A stretch of 40,328 bases of DNA, from assembly GCA_003161575.1 (NCBI GenBank), contig PMOE01000085.1:1-40328 (forward strand). Direction: 5' to 3'. The position numbers and the translations under genes are program-made. This document shows positions 1-8,078 of the stretch, one piece after another. The number at the start of each line of letters is the position of its first letter. Within the stretch, counting starts at the first letter, position 1. This stretch comes from Acidimicrobiaceae bacterium (GTDB lineage Bacteria > Actinomycetota > Acidimicrobiia > Acidimicrobiales > RAAP-2). Under the pieces are notes generated by a model that made no database searches, had not been told where the DNA came from, and saw only the letters and a list, made by a program, of their open reading frames with translations.

Positions 1-1
1 A

Positions 2-30
2 GTTGAGTCCCGACCAGTGGTGTACGACCC
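2..30 (+). repeat. IS256 left terminal inverted repeat
   Basis: The reverse complement of 1452-1481 aligns with this stretch. Shared blocks are AGTCCC, AGTGGTGTAC and a terminal CCC. The outermost base is position 1 or 2; the window edge prevents a firmer call. Confidence 0.8.
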
Positions 31-119
31 TCTGAGCTGAGGGACATCCCCCAGACGCGACGATCACCGCGTCAACCTCAAGAAGCAGTTCCTACACAAA
101 CCACTTGAGGAGGATCACG

Positions 120-1364
120 GTGAACGTCCCCACCACTATCGACGCGGCTGCATGGCTGGGCAAGTACCTCGAAGGCGCCGACGGCGACCAGGATCTGGCG
201 AGGGCCATGTTGGCGGCCTTCGCCGAGGCCCTGATGTCGGCCCAGGCCTCGATGCAGTGCAACGCCGCCTATGGCGAGCGCACCGACGAGCGGGAGAACT
301 CCCGCAACGGCTACCGGATGCGGCCGTGGGACACCCGGGTCGGCTCGGTCGACCTGGCTGTCCCGAAGCTCCGCCAGGGCGTCTATTCACCGGAGTTCTT
401 GTTGCAGCCCCGGCGCCGGGCAGAGAAGGCCTTGGTGGCCGTGGTCTGCCAGGCCTACGTGGAAGGGGTGTCGACCAGGAGGGTCGACGATCTGGTCCGG
501 GCCATGGGCATCGAGGGGATCTCCAAGTCCGAGGTCTCCCGGATGGCCCAAGAGCTCGACCATGTGGTGGCCGAGTTCCGGAACCGCCCCTTGGACGCCG
601 GCCCCTATCGCTATCTCTGGATCGACGGCGTGACCCAACGGGTGAGAGAAGGCGGTCGGGTGGTGAACGTCACGGCCGTCATCGCCACCGCCGTCAACGC
701 CGAAGGGCACCGGGTCATCGTCGGCTTCGACATCGTCACGACGGAGGACACTGCCGCCTGGACGGCCTTCCTGCGCTCGTTGGTGGCCCGGGGGCTCTCG
801 GGGGTGGAGCTGGTCATCTCCGATGCCCACGGAGGCATCAAGGCAGCCATCGCCCAAGTGCTGGCCGAGGCCACCTGGCAGCGGTGTCGAACCCACTTCA
901 TGGCCAACCTGGCGTCCCGGGTGGCCAAGGGCAACTGGCCGATGATCGCCGCTCTCGTCCGGTCCATCTTCGAACAACCCGATCGGGAGACCACCTGGGC
1001 CCAGCTGGCCGACGTGGTTGACAAGCTCACCCAGGCCGGGTTCAACGACGTCGTCGTCTACTTGATGGACGCAGCCGACGACATCTTGGCCTTCAGCGCG
1101 TTCCCAACCGAGCACTGGCCGAAGATCCGTTCCAACAATCCCCAGGAGCGGCTCAACAAGGAGATCCGCCGGCGCACCGACGTGGTCGGCATCTTCCCCA
1201 ACCGCCAGGCTGTCATCCGCCTGGTCGGAGCATTGCTCGCCGAGCAGACCGACGAGTGGGCCATCGCCCGGCGCTACGTCAGCATCGAATCGCTGAAGGT
1301 CTCCCGCACCGACGCACCGGCAGTCAACGACCCGAGACCGGCCATCGACGGCACCGCGAACTGA
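120..1364 (+). CDS. IS256-family (mutator-type) transposase
   Basis: This 414-residue DDE transposase should catalyse excision and insertion of the surrounding element. The GTG start at 120 is preceded by GAGGAGG at 107-113 with six bases between; an in-frame TTG at 105 lies before that ribosome site and is rejected. Family marks are the first Asp in LWIDG, the second Asp in VISDAHGG, the CRTHFMAN segment, and the catalytic Glu in SNNPQERLNKEIRRR. The length of about 400 residues and the conserved C-terminal RRR block fit Transposase_mut (PF00872). The frame has no stop or frameshift, so the gene looks intact. Confidence 0.95.
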   Translation: MNVPTTIDAAAWLGKYLEGADGDQDLARAMLAAFAEALMSAQASMQCNAAYGERTDERENSRNGYRMRPWDTRVGSVDLAVPKLRQGVYSPEFLLQPRRRAEKALVAVVCQAYVEGVSTRRVDDLVRAMGIEGISKSEVSRMAQELDHVVAEFRNRPLDAGPYRYLWIDGVTQRVREGGRVVNVTAVIATAVNAEGHRVIVGFDIVTTEDTAAWTAFLRSLVARGLSGVELVISDAHGGIKAAIAQVLAEATWQRCRTHFMANLASRVAKGNWPMIAALVRSIFEQPDRETTWAQLADVVDKLTQAGFNDVVVYLMDAADDILAFSAFPTEHWPKIRSNNPQERLNKEIRRRTDVVGIFPNRQAVIRLVGALLAEQTDEWAIARRYVSIESLKVSRTDAPAVNDPRPAIDGTAN

Positions 1365-1451
1365 TCGCTTTCACCGACATCGGGAGGCAGCCCTTCGATA
1401 CGACGACGTAGAGTCAGATCAACAGGTTGACGCGGGGACTGAACACCTCAC

Positions 1452-1481
1452 GGGCTTGTACACCACTCGCTGGGACTTAAC
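1452..1481 (-). repeat. IS256 right terminal inverted repeat
   Basis: This is the inverted partner of the left repeat at 2-30. It ends 87 bp after the transposase stop codon, a normal distance for this family. The 8-9 bases that follow would be the target duplication, but the left copy is not visible. Confidence 0.8.
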
Positions 1482-1642
1482 CGGTGGGGGAGTCTCGCTG
1501 CGGCACACCACCGCCAGCCCGGTGGTCGCAGATGCGACCGTTCAAACATGGCGGAATCGCCTGTCGGCCGGTGAAGTTCTAGGCTGCTCGAAACACACTG
1601 GAAGATTTGATGGTGGCCGGATGTGGCCGGGAAGTGGGACCT

Positions 1643-2128
1643 GTGAATTTGCGTCGATCAAGGCTCGGATGTGGCGTCGTAGCCGTTGGGGTGGTCATGG
1701 CGCTTGCGCCGATTGTGTCTGTTGCGCCGGCGGGGGCCAAGCCCGCCTTGTGCTCGCTGGCGAAGTCCGAAGTGGCAAGTCAGTCGAAATCGACCAATGC
1801 AATCGTCAAGGCCATAGAGGCAGGAAACTGGGCGACCGCCAAGCAGGCGCTCCTTTCTTCTTTCAATGGGGAGTCAAAAGCGGAGGCGCTGGCAATCAGT
1901 GCGTTGTCCTCGGCACCCGCCAAGGTGAAGGCCGCGGGTGCTGTGGCCCTGAAGTTTGTTGCCACTGAGAAGAGCGTTATTGAAAAATCAACCAGCGTGA
2001 GCCAGTTCGAGTCGTCGATCGAGGCTGCGACCAAGAACCCGCAGTTGGTGAGTGCGGAGAAGACGCTCGAGAGTTACCAGACTGCCAAGTGCGGCCCCCT
2101 CACTCCGGTGACCACTCCGACGACTTGA
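1643..2128 (+). CDS. small secreted protein of unknown function
   Basis: The protein has 161 residues from a GTG start that has GGGAAG eight bases upstream. The N-terminus is a clear Sec signal peptide: basic residues (NLRRSR), a hydrophobic core (VVAVGVVMALAPIVSV) and a likely cleavage at AGA-KP. The mature part is rich in Ala, Ser and Lys and predicted helical, with one Cys near each end that could form a disulfide, and a Thr/Pro tail. No family was recognised. A TAGGCT at 1580-1585 could be the -10 element. The gene lies just beyond the IS256 insertion, which may have separated it from its original upstream sequence. It converges on the FrnE-like gene. Confidence 0.7.
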   Translation: MNLRRSRLGCGVVAVGVVMALAPIVSVAPAGAKPALCSLAKSEVASQSKSTNAIVKAIEAGNWATAKQALLSSFNGESKAEALAISALSSAPAKVKAAGAVALKFVATEKSVIEKSTSVSQFESSIEAATKNPQLVSAEKTLESYQTAKCGPLTPVTTPTT

Positions 2129-2185
2129 TCTGCGGGCGGGTTGCTGGCCGGGCGATCGGGGACCGGGACTGTGACGTCGCGAGGC

Positions 2186-2207
2186 GGTGTCACGGTGTCA
2201 CGGTGCC
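2186..2207. repeat. short tandem repeat, unit GGTGTCAC
   Basis: Two exact copies of the 8-bp unit GGTGTCAC, followed by a partial third (GGTGCC), lie between the convergent secreted-protein and FrnE-like genes. GTGAC at 2171-2175 can also pair with GTCAC at 2189-2193. This may be part of a weak bidirectional terminator; no T-run follows. Confidence 0.4.
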
Positions 2208-2315
2208 GCGGGCCAGGGCACATGCGCTCAGTCCGATGTAGGAGGCGCTGCTGACTGTTCCTTGACTTGGCGGATCTGGCCGCGCCGTGGCGATCCCACC
2301 TGGTCCCGGTTGGTT

Positions 2316-3020
2316 TCAGACGGCGCAGCTGTCACCCTCACAGGCTGAGCCACTGGCCGGCACTGCCACCTCGAGGGGGTGGGCCTTGGTCCACGCCCGC
2401 TCGAGAACACTGAGGATCGAGGGGGCGTCCTGGGCGCCGGGGATACCGAACTTCCCGTCGATGACAAAGAACGGGACACCAGTCACCCCGAGCTCCAGCG
2501 CCTCGCGCTCATCGGCGCGCACCTCGTCCGCGTAGCGGTCGCCGGCCAGAATGTCGGCGGATTCCTGCGTGTCGAGCCCGACGTCGGCGGCCAGGCGGAG
2601 CAAGGTCTCGCGCTCGCCGATGGCTGCGCCCTCGGTGAAGTAGGCGACGAATAGCCGCTCCTTCAACGCGTCCTGCACGCCCGGGCCCGCCTCCCGTGCG
2701 TAGTGGAGCAGCCGGTGGGCATCAAAGGTGTTGCCCGGCCGGGCCCGCTCGAAGTGGAATTCGAGGCCTTCGGCCGCGGCCGTCGCGGTCAGTCGTTCGT
2801 TGGCCGCCACGGCCTGCTCTCGGGTCATGCCGTACTTTCTGGCCAGGTGGTCGGCGTACTCACCGTCGCGCCGGGTCGGTGCGCTCGGGTCCAGCTCGTA
2901 GGCCCGCCACACCACGTCGACCTCGCCAGCGTGCGCGAACTGTGCCAGCGCGGTCTCGAAGCGGCGCTTACCTACCGCACACCACGGGCACACCACGTCG
3001 GAAAAGATCTCCACCTTCAT
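2316..3020 (-). CDS. FrnE-like DsbA-family dithiol oxidoreductase
   Basis: This 234-residue protein belongs to the DSBA/FrnE branch of the thioredoxin fold, which catalyses cytoplasmic thiol-disulfide exchange. MKVEIFSDVVCPWC places the CXXC active site at C11-C14. The helical insertion follows, then the cis-proline region GVTGVPFFVI and the family segment FGIPGAQ. The C-terminus ends CEGDSCAV, a CX4C pair at C227/C232. A CX4C pair of this kind was described in Deinococcus radiodurans FrnE, where it exchanges disulfides with the CXXC site. There is no signal peptide, so it should act in the cytoplasm. The ATG has GGAGGG 11 bases upstream; longer in-frame starts lack family similarity. Confidence 0.88.
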   Translation of the reverse strand: MKVEIFSDVVCPWCAVGKRRFETALAQFAHAGEVDVVWRAYELDPSAPTRRDGEYADHLARKYGMTREQAVAANERLTATAAAEGLEFHFERARPGNTFDAHRLLHYAREAGPGVQDALKERLFVAYFTEGAAIGERETLLRLAADVGLDTQESADILAGDRYADEVRADEREALELGVTGVPFFVIDGKFGIPGAQDAPSILSVLERAWTKAHPLEVAVPASGSACEGDSCAV

Positions 3021-3126
3021 AACAGTGCGAACCCTCCGGACCACCGGACTATTCCTTTGCGGTGGCCCGGGTGGGCTCCCGCCGGGCACTCCACCGGTGC
3101 CAGTGCCGCCACGCGCTGGCGAGGAC

Positions 3127-4200
3127 TCAGCGTGCGAAGAAGCCATCCCCGCGGTGTTCGTCCAGCGTCGGGGGCGGCGAGGTGCGGGCGGCGCCATGAC
3201 GTTCAAACCGGATCGGGTAGCCGGTCGCTGGGTCCCGCCACGGGTCGGCGGTCACGACCTCGCGGTCTTTGAAGTGCGCCAGTTCGAGCATCTGGCGTCG
3301 ATCGAGCACCGGCGAGGCCGGGACGTTGGCCTCGAGGAGTTCGGCGACGAGTTCGTCGCGTCGGCGTCGTCGGACCGACGCCGTGACCAGCCCCTCGAGT
3401 TCAGCGCACCGGGCGATGCGCTCTGCAAAGCCCAGGCTCGCGAAGTGCCCGAGACCGAGGGCGTCGCACAGAGGGCGCCAGAAATGGTCCTCGGTAACCA
3501 CGCCGAGCGCAATGTATCCGTCGTCGGCGGTCGCAAAGGTCCCGTACCCCGGGACGCCCGTCGCCCGGGAGTCGCCGACCGCCGATCTCGGGGCGGCCGC
3601 ACCGGTCCATGTGGCCAGGATGTCGCTCATGGCGACGTCGATGCGCTCTCCCTCCCCGGTCAGTTGCCGGCGCACCGAGGCGGCACAGATGCCGAAGGCC
3701 GCGGCCATTCCCGCAGCCAGATCGGCGATCGGGATCTCGGGGATGACCGGTGGTCCGCCGTCGGGGGAGAGCACGCCGGCCCAGGCCTGGTAGTTCAGGT
3801 CGTGACCGGGGATCGCGGCGAGCGGCCCGTGCTGACCCATGCCCGAGATCGAGCAGTAGATGACGGCCGGATTCACGGCGGCGACCTGGTCGAACCCGAT
3901 GCCCAGCCGGTCCATGACGCCGGGACGGAAGCCCTCTACAACCACGTCGGCGTCTGCCGCGAGCGCCAGCGCCCGCCGCCTGTCGCCGGGTTCTTTCAGG
4001 TCGAAGACGATGCTGCGCTTATTGGCGTTCAGGCTGGCGAAGAGGTCGGGGTAGGCCCGCATCGGGTCACCACCGGGAGGCTCGATCTTGATGACGTCGG
4101 CGCCGATCTCGGACAAGAGTTGGGTCGCGTAGGGCCCGGGTCGCCAGACGCTGGCGTCGAGGACCCGGAGCCCCGACAAGAGCCCGTCCTCTCCGCTCAT
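3127..4200 (-). CDS. CaiB/BaiF family III CoA-transferase (AMACR-like)
   Basis: The 357-residue protein belongs to the family that moves CoA between carboxylic acids or epimerises 2-methylacyl-CoA. It opens with [20 protein letters not shown] and [13 protein letters not shown], typical of the N-terminal Rossmann half. [14 protein letters not shown] carries H133, and D160 lies in IPIADLAAG; these correspond to the His/Asp pair of alpha-methylacyl-CoA racemase. D193 in IDVAMSD matches the Asp that forms the acyl-enzyme in formyl-CoA transferase. Transferase and racemase therefore cannot be separated by eye. Its ATG overlaps the stop of the upstream mscR gene (ATGA), so the two are translationally coupled. 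Confidence 0.88.
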   Translation of the reverse strand: MSGEDGLLSGLRVLDASVWRPGPYATQLLSEIGADVIKIEPPGGDPMRAYPDLFASLNANKRSIVFDLKEPGDRRRALALAADADVVVEGFRPGVMDRLGIGFDQVAAVNPAVIYCSISGMGQHGPLAAIPGHDLNYQAWAGVLSPDGGPPVIPEIPIADLAAGMAAAFGICAASVRRQLTGEGERIDVAMSDILATWTGAAAPRSAVGDSRATGVPGYGTFATADDGYIALGVVTEDHFWRPLCDALGLGHFASLGFAERIARCAELEGLVTASVRRRRRDELVAELLEANVPASPVLDRRQMLELAHFKDREVVTADPWRDPATGYPIRFERHGAARTSPPPTLDEHRGDGFFAR

Positions 4201-5282
4201 ATGACGACGACCGAACGGAGCACCTCGCCCCGCTCCATCCGGGCGAACGCCTCTTCGACCTGGTCGAGGCCGATCGTCTCGGAAACGAACCCGTCGAGAT
4301 CCAGTCGGCCCGTCAGGTACAGATCGATCAGCATGGGGAAGTCCCGGGTCGGCAGGCAGTCCCCGTACCACGAGGACTTGAGGGCCCCACCCCGGCCGAA
4401 CACCTCGATGAGGTCCAGCTCGATCTTCATCGAGGGGTCGGGCACGCCGACCTGGACCAGTGTGCCGGCCAGATCGCGGGCGAAGAACGCCTGGCGGTAG
4501 GTCTCGGGGCGCCCGACGGCCTCGATCACCACATCGGCACCGTTCCCGTCGGTCAGAGCCCGGATGGCCTCGACCGGATCGGTGCCCGATGAGTTGACGA
4601 TGTGGGTCGCGCCGAATCCCTTGGCCCAGTCGAGCTTCCGATCGTCGATGTCGACGGCGATGATCATTCTGGCCCCGGCCACCGAGGAGGCGGCGATGGC
4701 CGCGTTTCCCACGCCTCCGCAGCCGATGACGGCGACCGAGTCGCCCCGACCGACTCCCCCGTTTTTCACGGCGGCGCCGAAGCCGGCCATGATCCCGCAC
4801 CCAATGAGCCCGGCCGCCTCCGGCCGAGCGGCAGGGTCGATCTTCACCGCCTGCCCGGCGGCGACGAGGGTTTTTTCGGCGAAGGCCCCGATGCCCAACG
4901 CCGGGCTCAGCTTGGTGCCGTCGTCGAGGGTCATGGGCTGAGCGGCGTTGGCGCTGTCAAAGCAATACCAGGGACGGCCCCGGCGACATGACCGGCAGAC
5001 CCCGCAGGGGGCCCGCCACGCGAGGATCACGTAGTCACCGGGGGCCACGTTGGTCACGCCGTCGCCGACCGTGTCCACCAGACCCGCTGCCTCGTGGCCG
5101 AGCAGGAAGGGAAAGTCGTCGTTGATGGCCCCATCGCGGTAGTGCAGGTCGGTATGGCAGACCCCGCAGGCCTGGACGGCCACAACCACCTCGCCCGGGC
5201 CCGGGTCGGGCACGGTGACCTGGCGGAGCGAGACCGGTTCCCCCTTTGCGCTGGCCACGATTCCGTTGACGGTTGCCGGCAT
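4197..5282 (-). CDS. mscR: S-(hydroxymethyl)mycothiol dehydrogenase (mycothiol-dependent formaldehyde dehydrogenase)
   Basis: This 361-residue zinc-dependent medium-chain dehydrogenase oxidises S-hydroxymethylmycothiol, formed from formaldehyde and mycothiol, to S-formylmycothiol with NAD+. Visible zinc ligands are C42 (GVCHTD) and H63-E64 (GHEAAG) for the catalytic metal, and C93, C96, C99 and C107 for the structural metal. The nucleotide motif is GCGGVG. Segments such as [28 protein letters not shown] and [14 protein letters not shown] match mycobacterial MscR closely, as does the length. The chosen ATG (MPATVNG) follows GAAAGG at a suitable distance. A promoter is proposed at 5326-5355. 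The gene overlaps a CoA-transferase where many actinobacteria carry an S-formylmycothiol hydrolase. Confidence 0.93.
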   Translation of the reverse strand: MPATVNGIVASAKGEPVSLRQVTVPDPGPGEVVVAVQACGVCHTDLHYRDGAINDDFPFLLGHEAAGLVDTVGDGVTNVAPGDYVILAWRAPCGVCRSCRRGRPWYCFDSANAAQPMTLDDGTKLSPALGIGAFAEKTLVAAGQAVKIDPAARPEAAGLIGCGIMAGFGAAVKNGGVGRGDSVAVIGCGGVGNAAIAASSVAGARMIIAVDIDDRKLDWAKGFGATHIVNSSGTDPVEAIRALTDGNGADVVIEAVGRPETYRQAFFARDLAGTLVQVGVPDPSMKIELDLIEVFGRGGALKSSWYGDCLPTRDFPMLIDLYLTGRLDLDGFVSETIGLDQVEEAFARMERGEVLRSVVVI

Positions 5283-5325
5283 GGCCTCGACCTTTCTTCC
5301 GCGACCCACATGAGGCCGCCCCCGG

Positions 5326-5355
5326 ATTGTAGGGAGGAAGGCCGGCCCGGGTCAG
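5326..5355 (-). promoter_or_regulatory. putative promoter of mscR
   Basis: Reading on the minus strand there is CTGACC (5355-5350), an 18-base spacer, then TACAAT (5331-5326). These match TTGACA and TATAAT at 4 of 6 and 5 of 6 positions. Transcription would start near 5319, giving a leader of roughly 37 nt with a GAAAGG ribosome site. Confidence 0.5.
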
Positions 5356-5379
5356 CGCCCCTGGCGCAACGGCCCTGGT

Positions 5380-7395
5380 TCAGCGCCAGAGCCCGTCGAG
5401 TTCGACGGTCACCCGGGCAGAGCCCGAATAGGCGGGGGCCTTTGGGCGGTCAGGCGTCTGCTCTTCGATGTCGAGCATGCCGAGCGCCGCCTCGTCGAGG
5501 AAGCGGCTGGCGGGCGCCAGGCTGTGGCGGTCATCGAGAGCGCGGCGTCGGTGGGGCATCCGTAACGGTACGTACAAGATGAGCTGGTCGCGGGCCCGCG
5601 TCGTGGCCACGTAGAACAGCCGGCGCTCCTCGGCCAGGCCGGCCGCCGATCCGAGTGCCATGTCCGAGGGGAACGCCCCGTCGACGAGATGAGGGATGTG
5701 GACCACCGGCCACTCCAGGCCTTTGGCCGAGTGGACGGTCGAGATCACCACGTAGTCCTCGTCGAGGTGCGGCGGACCGGCCAGGTCACCGGTAGAGACC
5801 GGTGGGTCGAGGGTCACCTCGGCCAGCCAGGCTCCGAGATCCTCCGCGGTCTCCGCCGCCGACGCCAGTCGCTCGAGGTCGCCCAAGCGAACCTGCGCAT
5901 CGGTGTAGTGGTTCTCGACCAGGGGCCCGAGCATGGCGAGCACCGCCCCGGGACGCCCCTTGGCCCCGGGGAGCGACCGGGCGACCGTGAGTGCGTTGAA
6001 CGTGTCGGTGAGGGCCACCCGGGCGGTTGCCGGTGCGGCCGCCACGGCCGCGGACCAGGCGTGCCCGGCCGTCGGGTCCTGAGGATGCAGGGCAGCCAGC
6101 ATCGCCTTGGCCCGGGCGGGACCGACCCCGTCGTGCAACCGGAGCAGCCGGAACCAGGCGATGTCGTCGGACGGATTGTCGAGCAGGCGGACCGCGGCCA
6201 CGAAGTCCTTCACATGGGCCGTTTCGATGAATCGCAGTCCGCCGTACTTGCGGTACGGGATGCGCCGGGCCGAGAGTTCGAGTTCGATCAGGTCGCTGTG
6301 ATGGGCGGCGCGCACCAAGATCGCCTGATCGCGCAACGCCCGGCCCTGCTCATGAGCGGTGAGGATGCGCTCGGCCACTGCACGTGCCTCGCCCGGGGCG
6401 TCATGACACCGCAGCAGTACCGGTCGACGTCCACCCCGGCGCGATCCGTGAAGCACGAGCTCGACCCCGGTTTGCGTCGGACGCACGACGTTCGCCAGGT
6501 CGAGGATCGGTTGGAATGAGCGGAAGTTGGTTTCGAGCTTGACCATCGTGGACCCGGGCAAGGTGGCGGCCAGCTCGGTCAGATGTCGGGCATCGGCCCC
6601 TCGGAAGCCGTAGACCGCCTGGGCGTCGTCGCCGACGACGGTCAACCCCCGCCCTTGCGGGCAGAGCGATCGGATGATGTCGACCTGGAGCGCGTTGACA
6701 TCTTGGTACTCATCGACCAGTACGAAGTCGAATAGCTCTGACATGTGGGTGCCCAGGTGTTTGTCGGCCAGCGCGGCCCGCCAGTAGAGCAGCAGGTCGT
6801 CAAAGTCGAGCTGACCGTGCTTCCGCTTCCGGGTCACGTAGGACTTGCAGAGCTCGGCGATGCCTTCGGCGTGGGGCTCGCACCATGGGAAGTCGACCGC
6901 CAGAACTTCACGGATCGGGCGTTGGGTGTTCACGCAGCGCGAGTAGATGTCCACCAAGGTGGCTGGCCGGGGCATCCGCACCTCATTCCCGGTGAGGCGA
7001 TGCTCCTCGCGTAAGAGGTCCATCAAGTCCGCGGCGTCAGCCGGGTCGAGAACCGAGAAACCTATGGGCAGCCCGAGTGGCTCGGCGCAGGTGCAGATAA
7101 GTTGGTGGGCCACCGCGTGAAACGTCCCACCGCGCAGGCGGCGGGCGTCACGGGTGTGCCCACTTAGAAAGGCGGCCCGGGCCAGCATGTCGTCGGCGGC
7201 CCGACGGGTGAAGGTCAACAGCAGGATCCGTTCGGGCGCCGTGCCCCGCTCGAGCAGGCGCGCCACCCGGGCGGTCAGCGTACGGGTCTTGCCGGTACCC
7301 GCCCCGGCCGCCACCACGAGTGGCCCGTCATCGTGGAGTACCGCCTCGAGTTGGGCATCGTCGAGGCCGGCGTCCCAACCCTCAGCATCGAACAT
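5380..7395 (-). CDS. UvrD/PcrA-like superfamily 1 ATP-dependent DNA helicase
   Basis: The 671-residue protein has the SF1A helicase motifs in order: Q-motif (LDDAQLEAV), Walker A GAGTGKT at 31-37, Ia (TFTRRAADDM), II DEYQD at 228-232, III (VVGDDAQAVYGFRGA), IV (LETNFRS), V (VHSAKGLEW) and VI (FYVATTRAR). It should unwind DNA 3'-5' during repair. It is shorter than classical UvrD and lacks a nuclease domain. Family members with this architecture are often annotated UvrD2 or as ATP-dependent helicases. The ATG at 7395 has a TAGGA ribosome site and lies inside a perfect LexA-type palindrome, so SOS control is likely. The next upstream gene on this strand is a small unknown protein. Confidence 0.9.
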   Translation of the reverse strand: MFDAEGWDAGLDDAQLEAVLHDDGPLVVAAGAGTGKTRTLTARVARLLERGTAPERILLLTFTRRAADDMLARAAFLSGHTRDARRLRGGTFHAVAHQLICTCAEPLGLPIGFSVLDPADAADLMDLLREEHRLTGNEVRMPRPATLVDIYSRCVNTQRPIREVLAVDFPWCEPHAEGIAELCKSYVTRKRKHGQLDFDDLLLYWRAALADKHLGTHMSELFDFVLVDEYQDVNALQVDIIRSLCPQGRGLTVVGDDAQAVYGFRGADARHLTELAATLPGSTMVKLETNFRSFQPILDLANVVRPTQTGVELVLHGSRRGGRRPVLLRCHDAPGEARAVAERILTAHEQGRALRDQAILVRAAHHSDLIELELSARRIPYRKYGGLRFIETAHVKDFVAAVRLLDNPSDDIAWFRLLRLHDGVGPARAKAMLAALHPQDPTAGHAWSAAVAAAPATARVALTDTFNALTVARSLPGAKGRPGAVLAMLGPLVENHYTDAQVRLGDLERLASAAETAEDLGAWLAEVTLDPPVSTGDLAGPPHLDEDYVVISTVHSAKGLEWPVVHIPHLVDGAFPSDMALGSAAGLAEERRLFYVATTRARDQLILYVPLRMPHRRRALDDRHSLAPASRFLDEAALGMLDIEEQTPDRPKAPAYSGSARVTVELDGLWR

Positions 7396-7402
7396 ATGTT
7401 CG
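7389..7402. promoter_or_regulatory. LexA (SOS) box over the helicase start codon
   Basis: CGAACATATGTTCG is a perfect 14-bp palindrome matching the Gram-positive/actinobacterial SOS box CGAAC-N4-GTTCG. Its central ATG is the helicase start codon (7395-7393). DNA-repair helicases are classical members of the LexA regulon, so site and gene support each other. No other CGAAC-N4-GTTCG was noticed in the window. Confidence 0.75.
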
Positions 7403-7588
7403 TATCCTACCCGGGCCCCGTCAGGCTGACAACCGGGACGAGCGGCTGAACGGCGCCATTTTGGCGAGACCACCGTTGAGCGGGTGACGATTTGCGGTCA
7501 CCTGACTGACGCGAGCTGGTTCAGGTGCGACTGCTCGCGGTCGGCTGCCTCAGGGAGTCCGCACGCTCCGTGGAACCATGCCCAGGGC

Positions 7589-7852
7589 CTACTCCTCGTC
7601 GGCCAACTGGCCGAACTCGGCGAACTCGGCGGCCTCGGCGGCCTCGGCTTCGGCTTGCACGCGATGACGGCGCCGGGCTTCGGCTTTTATCTGCGCGATC
7701 GCCCTCGACCGGGCCACCTGCTGCTCGATGAGCCGACCGTGAGCCCGGTGGGATCCCGCGCCGTTGCTCGCGTCGCTCCCCACGTTGTCCCGTCGCGGGT
7801 TGTTGGTACCGAGGCGTTGCAAAAGGCTTAGCGTTGGTGGCGTATCGGCCAT
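7589..7852 (-). CDS. small hypothetical protein
   Basis: An 87-residue frame starts at an ATG preceded by a perfect GGAGG (7863-7859) with a six-base spacer; this is the main support for the gene. It begins MADTPPTLSLLQRLG, has a basic middle (GRLIEQQVARSRAIAQIKAEARRRHR) and ends in an Ala/Glu-rich stretch that may form a helix or short coiled coil. There is no signal peptide or membrane segment. No family was recognised. It lies upstream of the helicase on the same strand, separated by about 190 bp that I cannot assign to anything else. It could be non-coding, but the ribosome site makes translation plausible. Confidence 0.55.
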   Translation of the reverse strand: MADTPPTLSLLQRLGTNNPRRDNVGSDASNGAGSHRAHGRLIEQQVARSRAIAQIKAEARRRHRVQAEAEAAEAAEFAEFGQLADEE

Positions 7853-7979
7853 CTTGGTCCTCCGGTTGCTTGTGGGTCGGGAATCCCGATTGGCGGACAC
7901 GAGCGCCGCCCTGACCTAGGGCTACGGCCGTTGCCCGCGATACGGCATCCCTCGTACTACGGATATACCCCGATCCGGT

Positions 7980-7997
7980 CCCAGGTATGCGCCTGGG
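7980..7997. other. inverted repeat in intergenic region
   Basis: CCCAGG and CCTGGG flank a 6-base loop (TATGCG) about 70 bp upstream of the DUF1214 promoter. No T-run follows on either strand, so this may be an operator rather than a terminator. The rest of 7853-8065 shows nothing assignable. Confidence 0.35.
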
Positions 7998-8065
7998 TCC
8001 CATGAGCAGCCCCAGATTCCTGTGCGCTGCGATCACCAGTCCTTCAAGCGGGGTTGCCGGGGCGT

Positions 8066-8071
8066 TAGCGT
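8066..8071 (+). promoter_or_regulatory. -10 element for a leaderless start (DUF1214 gene)
   Basis: TAGCGT is followed by seven bases and then the ATG at 8079. No ribosome binding site is present, so transcription probably starts at or next to the ATG. Confidence 0.45.
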
Positions 8072-8078
8072 GGCCCAG

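Larger units (their letters stand above)
2..1481 (+). mobile_element. IS256-family insertion sequence, near complete
   Basis: The element holds one transposase gene flanked by imperfect terminal inverted repeats at 2-30 and 1452-1481, which match at 24 of about 29 positions with one gap. Its size of about 1.48 kb is normal for IS256. The transposase frame is open and carries the DDE residues, so the copy looks potentially active. The left target-site duplication lies outside the window, so the exact insertion boundary cannot be confirmed. The right end lies about 160 bp upstream of a small secreted-protein gene. Confidence 0.9.

Noticed and set aside
3025..4500. A 491-codon plus-strand frame opposite the CoA-transferase
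   Set aside because: It has low-complexity Arg/Gly composition and no recognisable domain, and the opposite strand encodes a clear CaiB/BaiF protein.
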